This document shows positions 1-8,999 of a DNA stretch of 19,159 nucleotides, piece by piece. Position 1 is the first letter of the stretch, and each line of letters begins with the position of its first letter. The translations under genes and the position numbers were made by a program. The notes beneath the pieces are model-generated. The model worked only from the letters and a program-made list of their open reading frames with translations. It made no database searches and was not told the origin of the DNA. This DNA is from Dehalococcoidia bacterium (GTDB lineage Bacteria > Chloroflexota > Dehalococcoidia > Dehalococcoidales > Fen-1064): contig PMCB01000087.1 in the NCBI GenBank assembly GCA_003153955.1, positions 1 through 19,159 on the forward strand. Reading direction: 5' to 3'.

Positions 1-774
1 GTTTATGAAGGCGCGCCGACACCAATCACAGCTTTTCTTTCGGTAGCCAGTAAAGCGGCGGGTTTTGCGATTATCCTGCGTGTTTTCTACACGGCTTTTA
101 ACTTCCCTGTCTGGTTAACCCATGACTGGGGAATGATATTCGCCATTTTGGCGGCAATCGGCATGACCGTCGGTAATATCGTCGCGATTCCGCAAACCAA
201 TATCAAAAGGATGCTGGCTTATTCCAGTATTGCCCAGGCAGGCTACCTGATACTCGGTATCGCGACAATGGGGTTCTCCCCCGCAATGGGTTATATGGGA
301 CAGAGCGGCGTGCTGTTCTTCCTGGCTGGATATACCGTTACTAATCTGGGCGCATTTATTGCCGTAATTGCCATATCCGAAAAAGTCGGCAGCGACCGCA
401 TCAGCGATTACGACGGAGTGTTAAAAAGATCCCCGCTGCTGGCATTAGCCTTAACGCTATGTTTGATTTCTCTAACCGGTATCCCGCTGACAGCCGGTTT
501 CCTGGCGAAGTTTTACATCTTCAGCGGCGCTGTCCAAAACCATCTGCTGTGGCTGGTAGTTATCGCAGTTTTAAACAGCGTGGTTGCAGCCTATTACTAT
601 CTAAGGGTAGTTAAAGTAATGTGGTTCAATGAGCCGAAATTCGAAGGGAAAGTAACGACTTCCTTCGCTTTGCGAGTGGCACTGGTTCTCAGCTGCGCGG
701 GTGTAATATTTATCGGAGTTTCACCCTACGTCATGAACCTGGCAAACTCGGCGGCGAAAATGTTCGGCTTCTAG
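1..774 (+). CDS. nuoN: NADH-quinone oxidoreductase subunit N, 3' part
   Basis: Membrane subunit of complex I, one of the antiporter-like subunits that couple quinone reduction to ion pumping. The reading frame is open from the first base, so the gene is cut by the window edge; 257 C-terminal residues are present, roughly half of the usual length. It begins with YEGAPTP and SVASKAAGFA, the conserved TM7 region, and K18, K69 (in PQTNIKRMLAYSS) and K170 (in TAGFLAKFYIF) match the buried lysines of the proton channel in this family. Several hydrophobic segments follow to the C-terminus. NuoN is usually the last gene of a nuo operon, which fits the 100-bp gap and the change to glycerol genes after it. 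No clear terminator follows. The NuoN call rather than NuoL or NuoM rests on the short C-terminus and these motifs. Confidence 0.93.
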   Translation, partial: VYEGAPTPITAFLSVASKAAGFAIILRVFYTAFNFPVWLTHDWGMIFAILAAIGMTVGNIVAIPQTNIKRMLAYSSIAQAGYLILGIATMGFSPAMGYMGQSGVLFFLAGYTVTNLGAFIAVIAISEKVGSDRISDYDGVLKRSPLLALALTLCLISLTGIPLTAGFLAKFYIFSGAVQNHLLWLVVIAVLNSVVAAYYYLRVVKVMWFNEPKFEGKVTTSFALRVALVLSCAGVIFIGVSPYVMNLANSAAKMFGF

Positions 775-808
775 TCCGGCACTTAACTACGTTGTTCCAG
801 CGCGTCAA

Positions 809-837
809 TTGTAAATTAGTCTTCATTTTGCTATTCT
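809..837 (+). promoter_or_regulatory. Putative sigma70-type promoter of glpK-glpD
   Basis: TTGTAA (809-814) and TATTCT (832-837) are separated by 17 bp, each matching 4 of 6 consensus bases. They lie in the 100-bp gap between nuoN and glpK, and the predicted start is about 30 nt before the glpK start codon. Judged by eye only. Confidence 0.35.
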
Positions 838-874
838 TTAACTAATCTTACAAATATGAAAGCAGGATGATTAC

Positions 875-2374
875 TTGGCCACACAAAGTTATATTCTGGC
901 AATCGATGAAGGAACCACCGGCACGACGTCCCTCCTGATTAATTCCGACGGCCAGGTTGTCTCTAAAGCTTATCGGGAAGTGCATGCGCTTTATCCACAG
1001 CCGGGTTGGGTGGAAGAGGATGCGCAGGAACTATTTCAGAAGGCTATCGCAGGGGCACTCGAATCGATTCAAAATACCGGCATTGAAATTTCGCTGGTAA
1101 AAGGGATCGGGATCACTAATCAACGTGAAACCACTGTCGTCTGGGACCGGCATACCGGTAAACCGGCAGCCAATGCGATCGTCTGGCAATGCCGCCGCAC
1201 CGCGGCGATGTGCGAAGAGCTGAAGCAAAAAGGCTACGAAACAACCGTCCGCGAAAAAACAGGGCTTGTCATCGACGCGTATTTCTCCGCGACGAAAATA
1301 CGCTGGATTTTAGACAATATCCCGAATGGACAAAAACGGGCAGAACGGGGAGAATTGTTATTCGGCACTGTCGACACCTGGCTAATCTGGAACCTGACAG
1401 GCGGCAAGGTGCATGTCACCGATTACAGCAACGCTTCCCGGACGATGCTGTTCAATATTCATACGTTGCAGTGGGATAAAGAATTGCTGGCGATGTTAAA
1501 CATCCCCGAAGCTGTTTTGCCGCAAGTGAAGCCGTCCAGTTATATCTACGGGGAAACGATTCCCAATATTTTCGGCATTAAATTACCGATATGCGGAATT
1601 GCCGGCGACCAGCAGGCAGCGCTTTTCGGTCAAACCTGCTATGAAGTTGGAAACACGAAGAATACCTACGGCACCGGATGTTTTATATTGTTGAACACCG
1701 GCAGTCAACCGGTAACTTCAAAGAATGGATTACTGACAACTATCGCCTGGAATATCGACAATAAAACGACTTACGCGCTGGAAGGCAGTGTTTTTGTCAG
1801 CGGCGCGGCAATCCAGTGGTTAAGGGATGAATTGAATCTGATTCCGTCCGCGGCAGACAGCGAAGCCATTGCCAAAACGGTACCGGACAACGGCGGAGTT
1901 TATCTGGTGCCGGCATTCGTGGGGCTGGGGGCACCTTACTGGGACATGTATGCCCGCGGAATTATCATCGGGATAACGCGCGGGACGAATAAGGGGCACA
2001 TTGTCAGAGCAACTCTGGAGGCCATTGCTTACCAGGTGAAAGACGTGGTGGATGTGATGAGCAAAGAGGCGGATATCGCGGTGCCTCACCTGCGAGTCGA
2101 CGGCGGCGGGACAGGAAACTCCTTATTGATGCAGTTTCAAGCCGATATTCTGGGAATCCCCATCCAACTGACTTCAATACCGGATACTACGGCGCTGGGT
2201 GCGGGTTTCCTGGCCGGGTTGGCCGTCGGAGTTTGGGAAAATACCGGCGAAATAGCCAAACGGCGTTATACTTCCCGGACATTCGAACCGAAAATGCCGT
2301 TAGAGCAACGAGAAAAACTTTATCACGACTGGAAAAGAGCGGTGGAACGCTCTCGAAACTGGATAACAAATTAG
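875..2374 (+). CDS. glpK: Glycerol kinase
   Basis: Cytoplasmic FGGY-family kinase that phosphorylates glycerol to sn-glycerol 3-phosphate with ATP. The start is TTG, with AGGA seven nt upstream (864-867). At 499 residues it has the normal length. The N-terminal phosphate-binding loop is DEGTTGTTSL (11-20). Glycerol contacts R84-E85 (in ITNQRETT) and Y136 are present, and the catalytic base is D245 in GIAGDQQAALFGQ. The C-terminal nucleotide half carries GTGCF (266-270), PAFVGLGAPYW (346-356) and VDGGGTGNSLLMQ. No histidine lies in residues 220-240, where PTS-regulated GlpK of low-GC Gram-positives carries the HPr-phosphorylated His, so that control is unlikely. glpD follows after 15 nt, giving a two-gene operon that feeds glycerol to dihydroxyacetone phosphate. 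No glycerol facilitator gene is in view. Confidence 0.96.
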   Translation: MATQSYILAIDEGTTGTTSLLINSDGQVVSKAYREVHALYPQPGWVEEDAQELFQKAIAGALESIQNTGIEISLVKGIGITNQRETTVVWDRHTGKPAANAIVWQCRRTAAMCEELKQKGYETTVREKTGLVIDAYFSATKIRWILDNIPNGQKRAERGELLFGTVDTWLIWNLTGGKVHVTDYSNASRTMLFNIHTLQWDKELLAMLNIPEAVLPQVKPSSYIYGETIPNIFGIKLPICGIAGDQQAALFGQTCYEVGNTKNTYGTGCFILLNTGSQPVTSKNGLLTTIAWNIDNKTTYALEGSVFVSGAAIQWLRDELNLIPSAADSEAIAKTVPDNGGVYLVPAFVGLGAPYWDMYARGIIIGITRGTNKGHIVRATLEAIAYQVKDVVDVMSKEADIAVPHLRVDGGGTGNSLLMQFQADILGIPIQLTSIPDTTALGAGFLAGLAVGVWENTGEIAKRRYTSRTFEPKMPLEQREKLYHDWKRAVERSRNWITN

Positions 2375-2389
2375 TTGGCAGGAATATAA

Positions 2390-3991
2390 ATGAAACGAGA
2401 TTTCACGGAAGCAGAGGGTAAATCATTTGATTTGATCATCATCGGCGGGGGAATTATTGGCGCCAACATTGCCCGGGATGCCGCGATGCGGGGACTGAAA
2501 ACATTATTGCTGGAAAAAGATGATTTTGCTACAGGAACGACATCGCGTTCTACACGTTTGATTCACGGCGGTTTCCGGTACCTGCAGCATTTTGAGTTCG
2601 GGCTGGTGCGCGAGGATCTACGCGAACGGGAAATCCTGTTGAAGATCGCTCCTCATCTTGTCTATCCACTGCCGTTTCTGATACCGGTAACGACGGCGAA
2701 AGATCATGTGATTATGGCCGCGGGTACACTGGTTTACGACATCCTTTCTTACGATAAAAGTGTGCCGGGGCGCAAACACTATAACCGGAAAACGACCATG
2801 AAAATGGAACCCAACATGAGGCTGGAGGGACTGCGCGGCGCCGACCAGTATTATGACTGCCAAATCTGGTTTACAGAACGCCTCTGCCTGGAAAATATTA
2901 TATCCGCGGTGGAAAACAACGCGGTGGCGTTGAATCACGCTAAAGTTACCGGCATCCTGAAAGAAGGGAATATAATCAGCGGAGTGAAAGTCCAGGATAA
3001 ATTGACCGGGAAAGAATACGAGATAAAATCACGCATGGTAGTTAACGCCGCCGGACACTGGATGGACGCAGTCTGCGGTATGATGTACGGGCACCCGAAA
3101 CAAATGGTCCGACGGACAAAAGGCGTGCATCTGCTGACACCAAGACTATCCAATAACGCGCTGGTGCTTTATGCCAAAAGCGACGGACGGCTCTGGTTTG
3201 TAATTCCAGCTGGGAAATATTCACTGGTAGGAACAACCGATACCGATTACAAAGGGGATTTAGAAGCGGTTTACGCCGATAAAACGGATGTCGATTACCT
3301 GATTCAGGAAGTACAGCGGGTTTTCCCGAACCTGCAAACCAAAGACATTTTTTATACATATGCCGGTTTACGCTCACTGCCCGATTCCGGAGATGAGAAG
3401 CCATCTAATGTTTCCCGCGCACATAAAACCATCGACCATGAGAAGCTGGACGGGGTGAAAGGGTTCATTTCAGTACTGGGTGGGAAAATTACCGGCGCCC
3501 GGGGCATCAGTGAAGAAATTACTAACTTGGTTTGTAAGAAACTGGAAATCAAAGCTAAATGTAAAACCGCAGGCACACCGCTGCCCGGCGCGCCGATGGT
3601 GACGCGGGAAGAATTAACTAAAATAACGACTGAGACAAAAACCGATTTTGAGACTTTGGCATACCTGTCATCGCTTTATGGGTCCCGTTATCTAAAAGTA
3701 TTGGATTACGCGCAAAGGGGCGCCCGCGGGATGCAGCCGCTTTGTCCGCATTCTAAGGATATTACCGCACAAATCTGGTATGCCGTGGCGGAAGAAAGCA
3801 CTTATACCGTCAGTGATTTTATGATGCGCCGCAGTGGGTTAGGACTGGCAGAATGCCAGGGATTAGATGCGGTTGAAATTGTGGGCAGGGAAATGGGCAA
3901 GCTGTTAAATTGGAAACCGGATGAACAGAAGCAGCAGGTGAATGAGTACAAAAGCACCGCGGCATTGGCACAGAAGTATAAAACTGCATAA
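2390..3991 (+). CDS. glpD: FAD-dependent glycerol-3-phosphate dehydrogenase
   Basis: Membrane-associated flavoenzyme oxidising glycerol 3-phosphate to dihydroxyacetone phosphate and passing electrons to quinone. The 533 residues match the normal GlpD size. A Rossmann FAD motif GGGIIG sits at 19-24 with E42 as the likely ribose-binding acid. The family signature TSRSTRLIHGGFRYLQ spans 51-66, and the C-terminal DAO_C domain includes YGSRYLKVLDYAQRG and EESTYTVSDFMMRRSGL. The start ATG has AGGAA (2380-2384) five nt upstream. It is 15 nt after glpK, so the two are surely co-transcribed. A quinone-linked enzyme beside a complex I gene fits a respiratory use of glycerol, but the adjacency alone does not prove a link. 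A single-subunit GlpD is favoured over anaerobic GlpA by the motifs and by the absence of glpB and glpC. Confidence 0.95.
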   Translation: MKRDFTEAEGKSFDLIIIGGGIIGANIARDAAMRGLKTLLLEKDDFATGTTSRSTRLIHGGFRYLQHFEFGLVREDLREREILLKIAPHLVYPLPFLIPVTTAKDHVIMAAGTLVYDILSYDKSVPGRKHYNRKTTMKMEPNMRLEGLRGADQYYDCQIWFTERLCLENIISAVENNAVALNHAKVTGILKEGNIISGVKVQDKLTGKEYEIKSRMVVNAAGHWMDAVCGMMYGHPKQMVRRTKGVHLLTPRLSNNALVLYAKSDGRLWFVIPAGKYSLVGTTDTDYKGDLEAVYADKTDVDYLIQEVQRVFPNLQTKDIFYTYAGLRSLPDSGDEKPSNVSRAHKTIDHEKLDGVKGFISVLGGKITGARGISEEITNLVCKKLEIKAKCKTAGTPLPGAPMVTREELTKITTETKTDFETLAYLSSLYGSRYLKVLDYAQRGARGMQPLCPHSKDITAQIWYAVAEESTYTVSDFMMRRSGLGLAECQGLDAVEIVGREMGKLLNWKPDEQKQQVNEYKSTAALAQKYKTA

Positions 3992-4015
3992 ATTTGAATT
4001 AACACGATGCCGCTG

Positions 4016-4046
4016 TGAACCGAGAGAATATTCTTCTTTCGGTTCA
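4016..4046 (+). terminator. Hairpin after glpD, possible terminator without U-tract
   Basis: A 13-bp stem with one G-U pair and a 5-nt loop (TGAACCGAGAGAA / TTCTTTCGGTTCA) lies 25 bp after the glpD stop. The run after it (GAAAGATTCAAGG) has no T-tract on either strand, so it is not a textbook intrinsic terminator. It may end or stabilise the glp transcript. Confidence 0.4.
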
Positions 4047-4062
4047 GAAAGATTCAAGGTAT

Positions 4063-4092
4063 TTGTATTTAGCACTCCATTTCCCATATAAT
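4063..4092 (+). promoter_or_regulatory. Putative promoter of rlmB, possibly leaderless
   Basis: A perfect TATAAT (4087-4092) lies 7 bp before the rlmB ATG, with a weak TTGTAT (4063-4068) 18 bp upstream. The expected transcription start falls at or next to the ATG, and no Shine-Dalgarno sequence can be seen before it. Confidence 0.45.
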
Positions 4093-4099
4093 TACAACG

Positions 4100-4834
4100 A
4101 TGTCAGACATTATTGAAGGTAGAAATCCGGTCCTGGAACTGCTCAAAGCGGGACGTTCCATTAATAAAATCTTGATCTCCGATAACGTGCAGCGGCACAG
4201 CACCATCGGGGAAATCCTGAACCTGGCAAAAACCAAAGGCACACCGGTTGAATTTGTGGAAGAATCCGTTATCCGGCGTTTGAGTTTTACGGCAGCCAGT
4301 CAGGGGATAATCGCTTACGTTTCACCGAAAGAGTACGTAACGCTGGATGATTTGCTGGCGATTTCAAAAAAACTTAACGAACCGCCCCTCTACTGCGTAC
4401 TGGACGGTATAGAAGACCCGCAAAATCTCGGGGCAATTTTACGCACCGCGGACGCGACCGGATTTCACGGGATCGTGGTTCGGGAGAGAAGGGCAGTCGG
4501 ACTGACGCCGATTGTGGCAAAAACTTCAGCGGGCGCGATAGAATATGTGCCGGTATCCCGCGTGGTGAACATTTCGCAAGCAATTGAATTTCTAAAAAAA
4601 GCCAATGTCTGGGTTATCGGCATCGACATGGCCAGCCGGACCGAATATTCGAAAATTGATTATAAAATCCCCACCGCAATCGTTATTGGCAGCGAAGGGG
4701 CGGGACTTTCCGACCTGGTAAGGAAGCGCTGCGACACTATTGCCGCAATCCCGATGAAAGGGAAAATCAGTTCTTTGAATGCTTCTGTGGCAACCGCGAT
4801 CGTGATGTATGAGGCTTTTCGGCAAAGGAGGTAG
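4100..4834 (+). CDS. rlmB: 23S rRNA 2'-O-ribose methyltransferase RlmB (SpoU/TrmH family)
   Basis: SPOUT-class methyltransferase of the TrmH/RlmB group. RlmB methylates a guanosine ribose in the peptidyl-transferase region of 23S rRNA using S-adenosylmethionine. The 244 residues are the usual size. The N-terminal substrate-binding domain opens with IEGRNPVLELLKAG. The three SpoU motifs follow: DPQNLGAILRTADATG (106-121, with N109 and R115), VIGSEGAGL (195-203) and SSLNASVATAIVMYE (224-238), which together form the SAM-binding trefoil knot. The start ATG has no ribosome-binding site, and a perfect -10 box sits 7 bp upstream. The next gene is coupled to it, with its ribosome-binding site overlapping the rlmB stop. 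A tRNA methyltransferase of the same family cannot be excluded, but the N-terminal domain and the motif set favour RlmB. Confidence 0.88.
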   Translation: MSDIIEGRNPVLELLKAGRSINKILISDNVQRHSTIGEILNLAKTKGTPVEFVEESVIRRLSFTAASQGIIAYVSPKEYVTLDDLLAISKKLNEPPLYCVLDGIEDPQNLGAILRTADATGFHGIVVRERRAVGLTPIVAKTSAGAIEYVPVSRVVNISQAIEFLKKANVWVIGIDMASRTEYSKIDYKIPTAIVIGSEGAGLSDLVRKRCDTIAAIPMKGKISSLNASVATAIVMYEAFRQRR

Positions 4835-4840
4835 TAACCT

Positions 4841-5773
4841 TTGTCCGGAATAAATCCGTTTCGATATACCGCTGGTCCTGTTGATTTCAATCTGCAACTC
4901 ATCCGGCAGAACAAACATTGGCAGCATTACCTGGTCGATTTTCCGGTTGTTTTCTCAGATCATTTACCCGGCGGCGATGTCGCCCGCGGCGAATATTTCG
5001 AACCTCTCGGGAAAAATGCTGCGCCGCTGGTAATCCTGATTCATGGATGGGGAGACAATAGTGTAATACCATTAAAATGGATGATACCCGGGTTGATTAA
5101 GAGAGGCACTGCCTGTTTTGTCCTTTATCTTCCATTCCATACCAAAAGCTTAACAGCGGAAATGAAATCGGGACTTTCGCACTTATCTCAGGACGAATGG
5201 TTTACAGGTTACCAAACGGCAGTGACCGATGTGATGCGGATTCTGGATTGGGCCGGACAAAACAACCAAATTAACCGCAGCCAAATCAGCTTGATATCCC
5301 TCAGTCTGGGGGCAATTGTCGGTTCGATAGCAATGGGGATCGACACACGAATCAAAGCCGGGGTTTTTATCGTCCACGGCGGCAACACGGGTAAAATCAT
5401 GCAAACCAACAGTGTCTCCCGATTCGGTAAAAAATACCGGTTATCTCCAGACGTTTATCTCGAAAAACAGAAGAACTATGCCGAATATCTGCGTGAAGTT
5501 GGGCAAAAAGGTTTTGATAACGTGCGGCCGATGGAGCGGAATTATCTGATTGACCCGCTGACTTACGCCCTGATGCTTAAAGGTAGACCGGTATTAATGA
5601 TCGATGCCAGATGGGACGAAATATTTCCGCAGGACTCTTCCGATGATTTTCAGAAAGCATGCGGTGATTGCGAAAGATTAGTTTTACCGGCGTCGCATGC
5701 CAGTATCTGGATATGGTATCCTATTATTGTACGTCGTATCAATAAGTTTCTGGCATTGACCTGTCATAATTGA
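4841..5773 (+). CDS. Alpha/beta hydrolase of unknown substrate
   Basis: Serine hydrolase fold, 310 residues, with no signal peptide. The oxyanion-side motif is ILIHGWGD (65-72). The nucleophile elbow is SLSLG (153-157), so S155 is the likely nucleophile; its first position is Ser instead of the usual Gly. H286 in PASHASIW is the probable catalytic His, with D255 or D259 (in MIDARWDEIFP) as the acid. The start is TTG, firmly supported by AAAGGAGGT (4824-4832), almost fully complementary to the 16S rRNA end, with AGGAGG nine nt before the start. This site overlaps the last codons and stop of rlmB, so translation is probably coupled. The substrate cannot be inferred. A dienelactone-hydrolase- or esterase-like role is possible. 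Confidence 0.8.
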   Translation: MSGINPFRYTAGPVDFNLQLIRQNKHWQHYLVDFPVVFSDHLPGGDVARGEYFEPLGKNAAPLVILIHGWGDNSVIPLKWMIPGLIKRGTACFVLYLPFHTKSLTAEMKSGLSHLSQDEWFTGYQTAVTDVMRILDWAGQNNQINRSQISLISLSLGAIVGSIAMGIDTRIKAGVFIVHGGNTGKIMQTNSVSRFGKKYRLSPDVYLEKQKNYAEYLREVGQKGFDNVRPMERNYLIDPLTYALMLKGRPVLMIDARWDEIFPQDSSDDFQKACGDCERLVLPASHASIWIWYPIIVRRINKFLALTCHN

Positions 5774-5802
5774 AACTGATTGCAAACGGAGGTGAGCCGC
5801 TA

Positions 5803-6762
5803 ATGCCAACTCTAATGCTGAGTAAAAAAGAAGTCCGCAGATTAATCAACATCCGGGATGTAATCGACGTCGTTGAAGCCGGGTTCAAAGACTATACCGA
5901 AGGAAAGGGGGAGATGCCTTCCAAGGTATATTTGACCGTGAAAGACGGAGATTTCCGCGCGATGCCGGCATCTTTACCGGGGGAAGCAGGCATGAAATGG
6001 GTGAGTGTCCACACCGGCAACATGGCGAAAGGGCTGCCCACCGTGATGGCCGTCCTGATATTCAATGACCCGGATACCGGTTATCCGCTGGCAATCATGG
6101 ACGCCTCCGAAATAACGGCGTTACGGACAGCAGCGACCTCCACCATTGCATCAAAATACCTGGCGCGTAAAGGCGCCGGTACGCTGGGCATTATTGGCTC
6201 GGGTTATCAGGCTTATCACCACATTAAAGCGCATTGTTAACTGTTTAAATTCAAAGAGATAATGGTGGCCGATATTTCCCCCAAAGCCACGGGAAGGCTG
6301 GTAGATTCTCTACCCAATTTACCGCTGCGGGCATGCTCGATTGAAGAAACGGCCTAGGCCGACATTATTTGTACGCTCACACCGGCGCATCAGCCGGTTT
6401 TACAAAAAAAGTGGCTAAAACCCGGTGCGCATATCAACGCAGTGGGGGCAGATGCCGAAGGAAAAGAAGAACTGGAACCTTCGATACTGAATAACGCGGT
6501 TGTAATTGTCGATGATTTAAGGCAGGCGATTCATGCCGGGGAAATCAATGTTCCGATAGCTATGGGAATATACAAAAAAGAACAAATCTACGCCTCTCTT
6601 GGAGAAATTATCGGCGGTAACAAACCAGGCCGGACAAATGATGAAATGATTACAGTTTTCGATTCTACGGGGTTGGCGATTGAAGATATCGCGGCGGCCG
6701 GGATGGTTTACCGGAAGGCCATGCAAAACGGCACCGGTGTTTCATTCAACCTGGTGGACTAA
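5803..6762 (+). pseudogene. Ornithine cyclodeaminase / alanine dehydrogenase family gene with two in-frame stops
   Basis: Member of the ornithine cyclodeaminase/mu-crystallin family, NAD(P)-dependent enzymes acting on amino or imino acids. Read through, the frame gives 319 residues, the normal family length, with no frameshift. It is interrupted by TAA at codon 146 (6238-6240) and TAG at codon 185 (6355-6357). The family features are in place on both sides: MKW with K65, SEITALRTAATS, the Rossmann loop GIIGSGYQA (129-137), LKPGAHINAVGAD with D217 and GKEELEP, and a C-terminal FDSTGLAIEDIAAA. The start ATG at 5803 has GGAGGTGA (5788-5795) seven nt upstream; an earlier TTG at 5770 overlaps the hydrolase stop and is less likely. 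The first stop falls just after the Rossmann loop, so the short product would be inactive. It is 29 nt after the hydrolase, probably in the same transcript. Substrate is unknown; an alanine dehydrogenase of the archaeal type is one option. Confidence 0.85.
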
Positions 6763-6810
6763 AGATGTTGCGTTGCAATATTTTGAGCGGACGTGTTTTT
6801 TCTATCCAAC

Positions 6811-6841
6811 TTACAGTGATGCGTAATATTTATGTTATAAT
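6811..6841 (+). promoter_or_regulatory. Putative promoter of dapF-dapL
   Basis: A perfect TATAAT (6836-6841) lies 50 bp before the dapF start, with a weak TTACAG (6811-6816) 19 bp upstream. The predicted leader is about 44 nt and contains AAAGG ahead of the ATG. Confidence 0.4.
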
Positions 6842-6891
6842 TCAAACATAACAAAACAGATTGTTGATATTATTCAAAGGTTTTTCGCTTA

Positions 6892-7746
6892 ATGGAATTC
6901 ACCAAAATGCAGGGCGCCGGCAACGATTTCGTAGTTATCGACGCTAAAAATAACCGGACTAACTGGAACGAACTGGCAATCAAAATGTGCGACCGTCATT
7001 ACGGCATCGGTGCGGACGGATTATTATTATCTTTACCTTCAAAAACCGGCGATTTTAAAATGCGGATATTTAATGCGGACGGGTCCGAATCCGCTGTCTG
7101 CGGGAACGGTTTAAGGTGCCTGGTCAGCCATTATCTTACTAACCCCAATTGGGGTAATCTTTCTGAAGTCACCGTCGAAACTTCCGTCGGTTTGCGGACC
7201 GCGAAAATCCGGCGTCAAAAGAATAATCCCATCGAAATCCAGGTAAATATGGGCGAACCGCAAATAGGGCTAAAACAAATACCGGTAAACAAACTAAACG
7301 ATTGCAAAACACTTGACATAATATCTTTGATGAATACGACGGTTGCCGTGAATAATCAGAAACTGTTGTTGAGCCTGGTATCCGTGGGCAATCCGCACGC
7401 GGTGCATTTTATCGATTATCGGGTGAACGATTTCCCGCTGGTGGATTTAGGGTCGAAAGTGGAACAACACAGATTATTTCCGGATGAAACTAATTTCGAA
7501 GTAGTTAGAGTTATCGATGAAAATAACCTCGAAGCGCGGGTTTGGGAGAGGGGAGTGGGGGAAACACTGGCCTGCGGCAGTGGTGCCTGCGCCATTATGG
7601 TCGCAGGTAATTTACTGGGAAAACTGGATAAAAAGGCGAAGATGCATTTGCCGGGTGGGGTCTTAAAAGTCGAATGGAATTATGGAATAAATAATAATAT
7701 CTATCTGAGCGGACCGGCGGAGACCGTATTCCGCGGTGAATGGTGA
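6892..7746 (+). CDS. dapF: Diaminopimelate epimerase
   Basis: Cofactor-independent epimerase converting LL-diaminopimelate to the meso form, the precursor of lysine and, where present, of peptidoglycan cross-links. The 284 residues are the normal length for two pseudo-symmetric halves. The N-terminus [12 protein letters not shown] is typical. The two catalytic cysteines are C70 (in [10 protein letters not shown]) and C228 (in [15 protein letters not shown]), and [10 protein letters not shown] (164-173) is the usual middle motif. The ATG is preceded by AAAGG about 11 nt upstream. dapL begins 34 nt after the stop, so the last two steps of the aminotransferase branch of the pathway are encoded together. 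Confidence 0.95.
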   Translation: MEFTKMQGAGNDFVVIDAKNNRTNWNELAIKMCDRHYGIGADGLLLSLPSKTGDFKMRIFNADGSESAVCGNGLRCLVSHYLTNPNWGNLSEVTVETSVGLRTAKIRRQKNNPIEIQVNMGEPQIGLKQIPVNKLNDCKTLDIISLMNTTVAVNNQKLLLSLVSVGNPHAVHFIDYRVNDFPLVDLGSKVEQHRLFPDETNFEVVRVIDENNLEARVWERGVGETLACGSGACAIMVAGNLLGKLDKKAKMHLPGGVLKVEWNYGINNNIYLSGPAETVFRGEW

Positions 7747-7780
7747 CGGGCTATTAAGCTCGTTAGAAAGGAAGTTACAC

Positions 7781-8971
7781 GTGAGATTATCGCAAAGAGT
7801 TGAAAGTTTACCCCCTTACCTGTTTGTCGAGATCAGCCGGAAAATCTCAGAAAGAAAAGCAAAAGGCGAGGACGTAGTTAGTTTCGGCATCGGGGACCCG
7901 GACATTCCGACACCGGCGCATATCATCGAACGTTTGTGTAAAGAAGCGCATGTTCCCGCAAATCAGCGCTATCCCGAATCCGAAGGTTTGCCTGAGCTGA
8001 GGAAAACAATCGCGAGCTGGTATCAGAAGCGTTTTGGCGTATCGCTCGACCCGGACAAAGAAGTCGCGCCATTAATCGGTTCGAAAGAAGGAATCGCGCA
8101 CATCGCCTTATGCCTGTTAAATCCGGGAGACATTGCGTTAATTACCGATCCGGGTTATCCTGTTTATGCCATCGGGACAAAGCTGGCCGGCGGAATCCCG
8201 TACTATTTGCCGATTTCTCCAAGAAACAATTTCTTGCCGGACCTGGATAACATTCCGGCCGAAATTTTAGCGAAAACAAAGGTATTATGGTTAAATTACC
8301 CCAATAATCCTACCGGCGCGGTGGCCGACCTCAAGTTTTTCAACAAAGCGGTCGAATTCGCAAAAAAGTATGATATCTGCATTTGTCACGACGGCCCTTA
8401 TTCTGAGGTAGCATTTGACGGGTATGTCCCGGTCAGCTTTTTGCAGGCGGAAGGGGCGAAGGATGTGGGTATCGAGTTTCATTCGCTATCAAAAACCTAC
8501 AACATGACCGGATGGCGTATCGGGATGGCAGTGGGGAACGCAGCCGCGATTAACGCACTGAAAACATTGAAATCCAATCTGGATTCCGGCATCCCTCAGG
8601 CAATTCAATACGCGGCGATCGAAGCTTTGACCGGACCGCAGAACTGCATTAAAGAACATAACGATGTTTATCAGCGGCGCCGCGACCTGATAGTTGATAC
8701 ATTGAACAAGATGGGGCTGGAAGCAAAACCACCGAAAGCCAGCCTGTATATCTGGGCAAAAGTACCCCACGGTTTTACATCGGTAGAATTTACCAATGAT
8801 TTACTGGATAAAACGGGCGTGGTGGTAACGCCGGGCACCGGTTACGGCAGCAACGGGGAAGGATATGTCCGGCTTTCGCTGACAATCGCGGACGCTTTGC
8901 TGCTGAAAGGGCTTTCCCGGATGGTACAATGGCATGATGGTAAGAACATTATGAGGCCTAAAAAAATCTAG
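7781..8971 (+). CDS. dapL: LL-diaminopimelate aminotransferase
   Basis: Class I/II PLP aminotransferase, 396 residues. DapL converts tetrahydrodipicolinate straight to LL-diaminopimelate with glutamate, bypassing the acylated intermediates; dapF then epimerises the product. Visible features are [12 protein letters not shown] (34-45), the GSKEGIAH loop (100-107), NYPNNPTGA (172-180), D204 in CHDGPYSE for the PLP ring nitrogen, the Schiff-base lysine K238 in [15 protein letters not shown], and R246 for the substrate carboxylate. I chose GTG 7781 because AAAGGAAG (7767-7774) lies just upstream. A GTG at 7736 would add 15 residues and overlap dapF but has no site of its own. Other class I aminotransferases share the fold; the dapF neighbour is what makes DapL likely. 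Confidence 0.82.
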   Translation: MRLSQRVESLPPYLFVEISRKISERKAKGEDVVSFGIGDPDIPTPAHIIERLCKEAHVPANQRYPESEGLPELRKTIASWYQKRFGVSLDPDKEVAPLIGSKEGIAHIALCLLNPGDIALITDPGYPVYAIGTKLAGGIPYYLPISPRNNFLPDLDNIPAEILAKTKVLWLNYPNNPTGAVADLKFFNKAVEFAKKYDICICHDGPYSEVAFDGYVPVSFLQAEGAKDVGIEFHSLSKTYNMTGWRIGMAVGNAAAINALKTLKSNLDSGIPQAIQYAAIEALTGPQNCIKEHNDVYQRRRDLIVDTLNKMGLEAKPPKASLYIWAKVPHGFTSVEFTNDLLDKTGVVVTPGTGYGSNGEGYVRLSLTIADALLLKGLSRMVQWHDGKNIMRPKKI

Positions 8972-8999
8972 ATTATCCGGCACAAATAAGGTAAATTCA

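Noticed and set aside
4016..4046. Glp-rlmB hairpin as a confident intrinsic terminator
   Set aside because: The stem is good but no T-tract follows on either strand, so I kept it only as a possible terminator.
6238..6357. Recoding of TAA or TAG as an amino acid in the cyclodeaminase-like gene
   Set aside because: Two different stop codons are involved, many other genes here end at TAA or TAG, and no recoding element is visible. Mutation is simpler.
7736..7780. Upstream GTG start of dapL overlapping dapF
   Set aside because: No ribosome-binding site is placed for it, whereas AAAGGAAG is well placed for GTG 7781, and the extra 15 residues do not look like the family N-terminus.
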